The translations under genes were made by a program, and so were the position numbers. The notes under the pieces were generated by a model, which was not told where the DNA came from, did not search any database, and was given only the letters and a program-made list of their open reading frames with translations. A stretch of DNA of 37,315 bases from Bacteroidota bacterium (lineage in GTDB: Bacteria; Bacteroidota; Bacteroidia; Chitinophagales; Chitinophagaceae): positions 1 through 37,315 of the forward strand of contig JAFAEM010000042.1 of NCBI GenBank assembly GCA_023424015.1, given 5' to 3'. Below are positions 33,088-37,315 of this stretch, piece by piece (within the stretch, counting starts at the first letter, position 1; each line of letters opens with the position of its first letter).

Positions 33088-35541
33088 ATGCTGTTGAGAA
33101 GACTACTTTGTTTAGGGCTCGTGTTAGCGATTTGTTTGTCCTTAAATGCCCAGGAGAAAACACTCCAGGCTATCAAAATTGACCACAATCCTCCCAAGAT
33201 CGATGGCAATCTTGATGACCCGGCGTGGAAAACTGCGCCTATAGCTACCGATTTTATTCAGAATTTTCCCAATTACGGTTATCCTTCCACACAAAAAACT
33301 GAGGTCAGAATCCTTTACGACGATGCGGCGATCTATATTGGCGCCCGGCTCTACGACGACCCGGCACTCATCCGCCGCCAGATCACGGCCCGGGATGAGG
33401 AGCAGGCCAAAGACCTTGATTTTTTCTCTGTATTTATCGATACTTATAATGATGACCAGAACGGGTTCCAGTTCCTGGTAACCTCATCCAACGTACAAAC
33501 CGATGCACGGCTTTCGCCCAGTTTCGTGACCAGTTATGGCGAGTACGGCGACAAAACCTGGGACGCCGTCTGGTATAGTGAAGTCGCCATCACAAACGAT
33601 GGTTGGGTGGTGGAAATGAAAATTCCTTATCTGTCACTTCGGTTTGCAAAAAAAGATGTGCAAAGCTGGGGCCTGCAGTTACTGCGTTCGATACGGCGCA
33701 TCAATGAAACCAGTTTTTGGAATAAGGTAGACCCGAATGTAAACGGGTTTGTGAACCAGTTTGGGGTACTGAGAAACCTGGTGGATATCAAACCACCCTT
33801 GCGACTGAGCTTCTCTCCATATATATCCACAGGTATTAGCCAAATACCCGAAAATGGCGACTACCGCACCGAATGGTTGAAAAGCGGGGGTATGGACGTT
33901 AAATATGGTATCAACGAAAGTTTTACACTCGATGCCACACTGATCCCGGATTTCGGGCAGGTGGTTTCCGATAACGTGGTGAATAATCTCACACCCTATG
34001 AGGTTAAGTTTGATGAATACCGCCCCTTCTTTACGGAGGGCACGGAGATCTTCAATAAATCCGACCTGTTTTACTCCCGACGCGTAGGCGCCCGACCTTC
34101 GGGCTATAGCGAGGTGAGAAATATGGCCGAAGACAACCCCGATCTCGAGATCATCCGCAACCCGAGTCGCACACAATTATATAATGCCATAAAATTTTCA
34201 GGCCGCACCCGTAAAAAACTCGGGATCGGTTTTTTCAATGCGATTGGTGCGCCAATGTATGCCACGGTCCGCGATAAAACGACCGGCGATAAAACGCGTA
34301 TACAGACCGAAGCCCTGGCCAATTATAATATCGTGGTGCTTGACCAGGCCCTGTCTGGTAGGTCCTACCTCACTTTTACCAATACAAACGTGATGCGCAA
34401 TGGCAGTCACCGCGATGCCAATGTGAGCGGACTTGATTTCAGCCTCTACGATAAAAAAAATATGTACAATATTCGAGGCTATGGTCATTACAGCCGCGTA
34501 TTCAACGGCGACGATTATGATGGTTACAATACTTCTCTCCGGATGGGAAAAGTGAGCGGCAAGATCCAGTTCTATGTACAAAACACGATCCGCTCGGAAG
34601 AATATGACCCCACAGACCTCGGTTACCAGTACACGGCCAACCAACATATCAATACCGCGGTGGTTAGTTACCGGCAACTAACACCCACCCAAAATTTCCT
34701 GAGCTATACCTACACACTTAGCGCCGACTACCGTCGTTTGTTCCGACCCGACAAGTTCAGCCAGTTGCAACTCAACGCCTCTGGATTCTGGTACCTTAAA
34801 AATTTCTGGGATATACGTCTCGATGCGGCTTATTTACCTGATCAGCACGACTATTATATTATAGAAAAGCCGTTTGAGAAATATGCGCGACGCCCGCAAT
34901 ACGGATACCTTTCACTAAGTGGTAGCACCGATAGCCGCAAGCGTTTATTCTTTAACTATAATTTCCTGGTTAGCGAATTTTTCAAGAACCCCGAAAAGGA
35001 CTATTATATACTGGAAGGTGGCGCCCGTTATCGTTTCAGCAACAAACTCACCCTTGAACTTTCACATCGCTACGAGACGGAGACCGATTATATTATTTCC
35101 GCGGGGCGGGATAATCTCAACCGGCCGCGTATTGCTTTTGTAGATTTTAAGGATGTTACTTCGATACTTTCGGGTATTTATAATTTCACCCCGCGCATTA
35201 ACCTGACCCTGCGTGTGCGACACTACTGGAGCAATGTTAAAGGTAACAGGATTGCTTTCCTTGATGATAAAGGTTATCCGGTTACGCCGACTAACACCAA
35301 CTTTGTTGACAATGTAAATTTCTTCAACGCCGACGCGTTTTTCACCTGGGATTTTAGTTATGGGAGTCGACTTATCCTTGGTTTCAAAAACTGGCTGGGT
35401 GAAGATGAGTTTGTGGATGCTAACCGGTATCACAAGTATGTCAACAACCTGGGCAATACTTTCGACCTGCGTCATGGCAACGAAGTCACGCTCCGTTTTA
35501 TACACTTTATAGATTATAACCAACTGCGTAAAAAGAAATGA
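33088..35541 (+). CDS. DUF5916 outer-membrane protein with N-terminal CBM9-like domain
   Basis: The start at 33088 gives a signal peptide (MLLRRLLCLGLVLAICLSLNAQ); the frame from 33004 adds an unlikely leader. Residues 25-235 are a CBM9-like beta-sandwich: IDGNLDDPAWKTAPIATDF and VRILYDDAAIYIGARLYDDP are typical. The remaining 580 residues are a DUF5916 region rich in alternating aromatic strands, with the usual FTEGTEIF and FYSRRVG motifs, and likely a beta-barrel in the outer membrane. Function is unknown in the family. The stop at 35541 abuts the stop of the convergent pdeM gene without a gap, and a terminator hairpin lies in the pdeM 3' end. Confidence 0.9.
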   Translation: MLLRRLLCLGLVLAICLSLNAQEKTLQAIKIDHNPPKIDGNLDDPAWKTAPIATDFIQNFPNYGYPSTQKTEVRILYDDAAIYIGARLYDDPALIRRQITARDEEQAKDLDFFSVFIDTYNDDQNGFQFLVTSSNVQTDARLSPSFVTSYGEYGDKTWDAVWYSEVAITNDGWVVEMKIPYLSLRFAKKDVQSWGLQLLRSIRRINETSFWNKVDPNVNGFVNQFGVLRNLVDIKPPLRLSFSPYISTGISQIPENGDYRTEWLKSGGMDVKYGINESFTLDATLIPDFGQVVSDNVVNNLTPYEVKFDEYRPFFTEGTEIFNKSDLFYSRRVGARPSGYSEVRNMAEDNPDLEIIRNPSRTQLYNAIKFSGRTRKKLGIGFFNAIGAPMYATVRDKTTGDKTRIQTEALANYNIVVLDQALSGRSYLTFTNTNVMRNGSHRDANVSGLDFSLYDKKNMYNIRGYGHYSRVFNGDDYDGYNTSLRMGKVSGKIQFYVQNTIRSEEYDPTDLGYQYTANQHINTAVVSYRQLTPTQNFLSYTYTLSADYRRLFRPDKFSQLQLNASGFWYLKNFWDIRLDAAYLPDQHDYYIIEKPFEKYARRPQYGYLSLSGSTDSRKRLFFNYNFLVSEFFKNPEKDYYILEGGARYRFSNKLTLELSHRYETETDYIISAGRDNLNRPRIAFVDFKDVTSILSGIYNFTPRINLTLRVRHYWSNVKGNRIAFLDDKGYPVTPTNTNFVDNVNFFNADAFFTWDFSYGSRLILGFKNWLGEDEFVDANRYHKYVNNLGNTFDLRHGNEVTLRFIHFIDYNQLRKKK

Positions 35542-36228
35542 TCAGATCGGTAAAGCCGATCTTTTCATCGGGAAAGGCAGGATGTCCTTGTCCAGGAGAG
35601 CGAACACGGTATCTTCTTTGTTGGGATTGATCTTGAAGGTACCGGTGAATTTGCTGAAGGCGGGAAGTATGCAATAGTTTTGGGAAAAATAGAAACAGGG
35701 CAAGCGCAGCGATTGTCTGCCTTTACCCGAAAGCACAATGCCCGGGTGCACATGCCCTGAGAAAATATACTGGCCCGGGCCGGGTTCTATTTTTGGTTTC
35801 GCGATATCGTGCGCGAAGATGAAATTCCCAATGGCAAAGGGTTCGTTATGCACTTTGATATCAGCTTCCTCATACCATTTATTATCTAAAATATCATGAT
35901 TGCCTTTTGCCAGCTGTACATCCAGCGATGAGAAATCCCTGCGCCATTTGCGAAAAAGGTCCATTTCACGGTTGGCAATACTATGCGTGAGATCACCCAC
36001 GATAATCAGCCTTTCAGCCTTGAAAAAAAGTATCTGCGCAAGCAGCCGGTGCAGGTCGTCTTTATAAACGCCCGAAGGAACACCGATACCCTGCTTCCGA
36101 AAATGACCCGTCTTGCCGACATGAAGATCAGCGATCACCAGCGTATTCTCAGATTCCCAAAATATGCTGCGCTCGCCGCTAAGGATTAAATGTTCATCAT
36201 ATATAATATGGGATAACAAAGTAGCCAT
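35542..36228 (-). CDS. pdeM: ligase-associated metallophosphoesterase PdeM
   Basis: A 228-aa calcineurin-like phosphoesterase. IADLHVGK (D-x-H), VGDLTHS (GD), KGNHDIL (GNHD) and FSGHVHPG (GHxH) form the two-metal site. The family is known as the endonuclease that travels with a ligase and a DEXH helicase in bacterial DNA damage response groups; the helicase end lies just upstream (36549-37315). The start at 36228 (MATLLSHI) is preferred; the frame may also start at 36240. A repeat element of about 300 bp separates it from the helicase gene, so cotranscription is not certain. Confidence 0.9.
   Translation of the reverse strand: MATLLSHIIYDEHLILSGERSIFWESENTLVIADLHVGKTGHFRKQGIGVPSGVYKDDLHRLLAQILFFKAERLIIVGDLTHSIANREMDLFRKWRRDFSSLDVQLAKGNHDILDNKWYEEADIKVHNEPFAIGNFIFAHDIAKPKIEPGPGQYIFSGHVHPGIVLSGKGRQSLRLPCFYFSQNYCILPAFSKFTGTFKINPNKEDTVFALLDKDILPFPMKRSALPI
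35544..35566 (+). terminator. terminator for the DUF5916 gene inside the pdeM 3' end
   Basis: AGATCGG (35544-35550) and CCGATCT (35556-35562) form a 7-bp stem with TAAAG as loop, followed by TTT. The structure lies in the last codons of the convergent pdeM gene, so one sequence both encodes its C-terminus and ends the opposite transcript. Confidence 0.65.
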
Positions 36229-36255
36229 GGGGTGTGGCAAATTTAGGGAATTCGG

Positions 36256-36546
36256 GGTTTGGAACCGATAACTATCGGTTTTGGCATGAGGTGGAGATTT
36301 CCTCGGCTAAAAAGTTATCACTTTCTCGCAACTAAAAATTTTAAAAACAAACCACAGCGCACACGGCGAATGCGGCGAAGTATGCTGCTGATTGATAGAT
36401 TATAAATTTTTTAAGGACGTCATTCGCCGTGCTCACCGTATCCGCCGTGGTTTATTAAAGCTGGTAACCTATAACCTTAACCACAGATGCAATCACTCCG
36501 AAAAGTAGGTATCCTCAAATTCCAAAACCGATAGCTACCGGTTCCC
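36256..36546. repeat. nested inverted-repeat element between helicase and pdeM
   Basis: The outer arms are AACCGATAACTATCGGTT plus TTGG (36262-36283) and CCAAAACCGATAGCTACCGG (36521-36540), each also self-pairing. Inside, AAACCACAGCGCACACGG and CGAATGCGG (36349-36376) pair with CATTCGCCGTGCTCACCG, TATCC and GCCGTGGTTT (36421-36452). The whole fills the 308-bp gap and has no gene. The inner arms belong to the same family as 20930-21090. Confidence 0.75.
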
Positions 36547-36548
36547 AA

Positions 36549-37315
36549 TTACCAATCCCCCAATTCATGTTGCATCTTCCTCACCCTGTCTTCCAGTTTT
36601 TCAGATGAGAGATCCTCGCGCATACTGTCAACTTTAATCGGGAAACAGAACGGCGTTAACCGGCTGGGGAAGGTGATGACGATCCTTGATGACTGGATCC
36701 TTTGCAGCATATCACGCAAACGCAGCTCTTCCATCTGCTGATCATACACTTCCTGCCCCGCCTGCCTGATCAGCAGGTTATGAGGTTCATATTCGGAGAA
36801 CACATTAAATAATAGTGAGGCGGATGCCTGCAGGTGACGTGCTTTTGTTTTTTCTCCGGGCATGCCCTGGAAAACCAGTCCGCCGATCACTGCAATATCC
36901 CTGAATTTACGACGCGCCATTTCTGTCGCATTGACGCTGCGCTGGATATCGGCGAGCAGGTTATCGGGTGAGAAAAGATCATACACATTTGCATCATCAA
37001 CCGGGATGGGCTGATCACTCAGCAATTCGAAACCATAATCATTCATCGCAAATGAAAACGTGATCGGCGTAATGCGGCTGATCCGCCAGGCCAGTATCGC
37101 TGCCATGGCTTCGTGTACGAGCCGTCCTTCGAAGGGATACACAAAAAGATGATAACCGTCGCCGGTTTCAATATGCTCTATCAGCAGCTCATCATTTTTT
37201 GGAACATGTGAGAGTTCTTCCTGTAATGCGAATAGGGGCTGGAGGACGCGGAGCTCCAGGGACAGTGGTGAGTTGTGAGTAGTGAGTGGTGAGTGGTGAG
37301 TGGTGAGTGGTGAGT
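36549..37315 (-). CDS. ligase-associated DEXH-box helicase (Lhr-like), 3' part only
   Basis: The C-terminal part of a large Lhr-type helicase; the 5' part lies beyond the window. The frame is open to the window edge and continues above the internal GTG at 37142: it reads LELRVLQPLFALQEELSHVP, then KNDELLIEHIETGDGYHLFV and YPFEGRLVHEAMAAILAWRI, which is typical of the Lhr C-terminal region. RRKFRDIAVIGGLVFQGMPG and ESSPHNL-like blocks follow. At 37266-37315 a heptamer repeat (TGGTGAG-type) lies in frame and reads as low-complexity Ser/Pro/Leu/Thr/His. The family pairs with pdeM in DNA repair gene groups. The stop is at 36549. Confidence 0.85.
   Translation of the reverse strand, partial: SPLTTHHSPLTTHNSPLSLELRVLQPLFALQEELSHVPKNDELLIEHIETGDGYHLFVYPFEGRLVHEAMAAILAWRISRITPITFSFAMNDYGFELLSDQPIPVDDANVYDLFSPDNLLADIQRSVNATEMARRKFRDIAVIGGLVFQGMPGEKTKARHLQASASLLFNVFSEYEPHNLLIRQAGQEVYDQQMEELRLRDMLQRIQSSRIVITFPSRLTPFCFPIKVDSMREDLSSEKLEDRVRKMQHELGDW
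37266..37315. repeat. heptamer repeat (TGGTGAG-type) in the helicase gene
   Basis: Seven consecutive 7-bp units (TGGTGAG five times, TTGTGAG, TAGTGAG) reach the window edge, so the array may be longer. It lies in the open frame of the helicase gene without stops in that frame. Confidence 0.9.

Noticed and set aside
36349..36455. Insertion sequence with transposase
   Set aside because: Inverted repeats are present but no transposase frame lies between them.

Overview
The window looks like chromosomal DNA of a Bacteroidota bacterium, most likely family Chitinophagaceae. The reasons are a SusC/SusD pair, many SPI and lipoprotein signals, a -33/-7 promoter of Bacteroidota type (TTTG, then TAnnTTTG-like), few Shine-Dalgarno sites, a surE-membrane protein-lpxB group, and a ligase-associated helicase/PdeM pair. 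The taxonomic call is inference from gene content.

Layout. 1-439 is non-coding with a tRNA-like fold on the minus strand. 440-5250 (+) holds an exported formylglycine-generating enzyme, a DUF1080 protein, a cysteine-type sulfatase with a frameshifted 3' end, and an APH-fold sugar kinase related to N-acetylhexosamine 1-kinases. 5343-6068 (-) is a GntR/FadR-family regulator, divergent from the main locus. 6264-20827 (+) is a complete sialic-acid foraging locus: SusC, SusD, an intrinsic terminator, then a tightly packed seven-gene run of N-acetylneuraminate lyase, NanM-type mutarotase, MFS transporter, two sialidases, a two-domain sialate O-acetylesterase and an N-acylglucosamine 2-epimerase. 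21214-26144 (+) adds a DMT permease, an SGNH-esterase/GH20 hexosaminidase fusion and a GH43-like lipoprotein. 26198-28328 has a PIG-L deacetylase, two small membrane proteins (57 and 54 aa) and thioredoxin. 28329-29534 is a 1.2-kb repeat region. 29535-31863 (-) is surE, a small membrane protein and lpxB. 32236-35541 (+) is an XRE/S24 regulator and a DUF5916 outer-membrane protein. 35542-37315 (-) is pdeM and the 3' part of the ligase-associated helicase.

How the genes fit together. Esterases remove O-acetyl groups, sialidases release sialic acid, and SusCD imports it across the outer membrane. NanM and the MFS carrier deliver it to NanA, which yields ManNAc; the epimerase converts this to GlcNAc. 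No ROK kinase, NagA or NagB is present, so the APH-type kinase is the only local candidate for phosphorylating the product. The sulfatase, its activating enzyme and the GH20 fusion suggest a sulfated, sialylated, hexosamine-containing host or environmental glycan. A 19-bp perfect palindrome at the susC promoter and a degenerate copy at the regulator start suggest repression and autoregulation by the GntR protein.

The non-coding DNA is rich in repeats. There are heptamer tandem repeats, two of them inside lpxB and the helicase gene, a roughly 227-bp tandem array containing hairpins with 10-bp periodic arms, and nested inverted-repeat elements.
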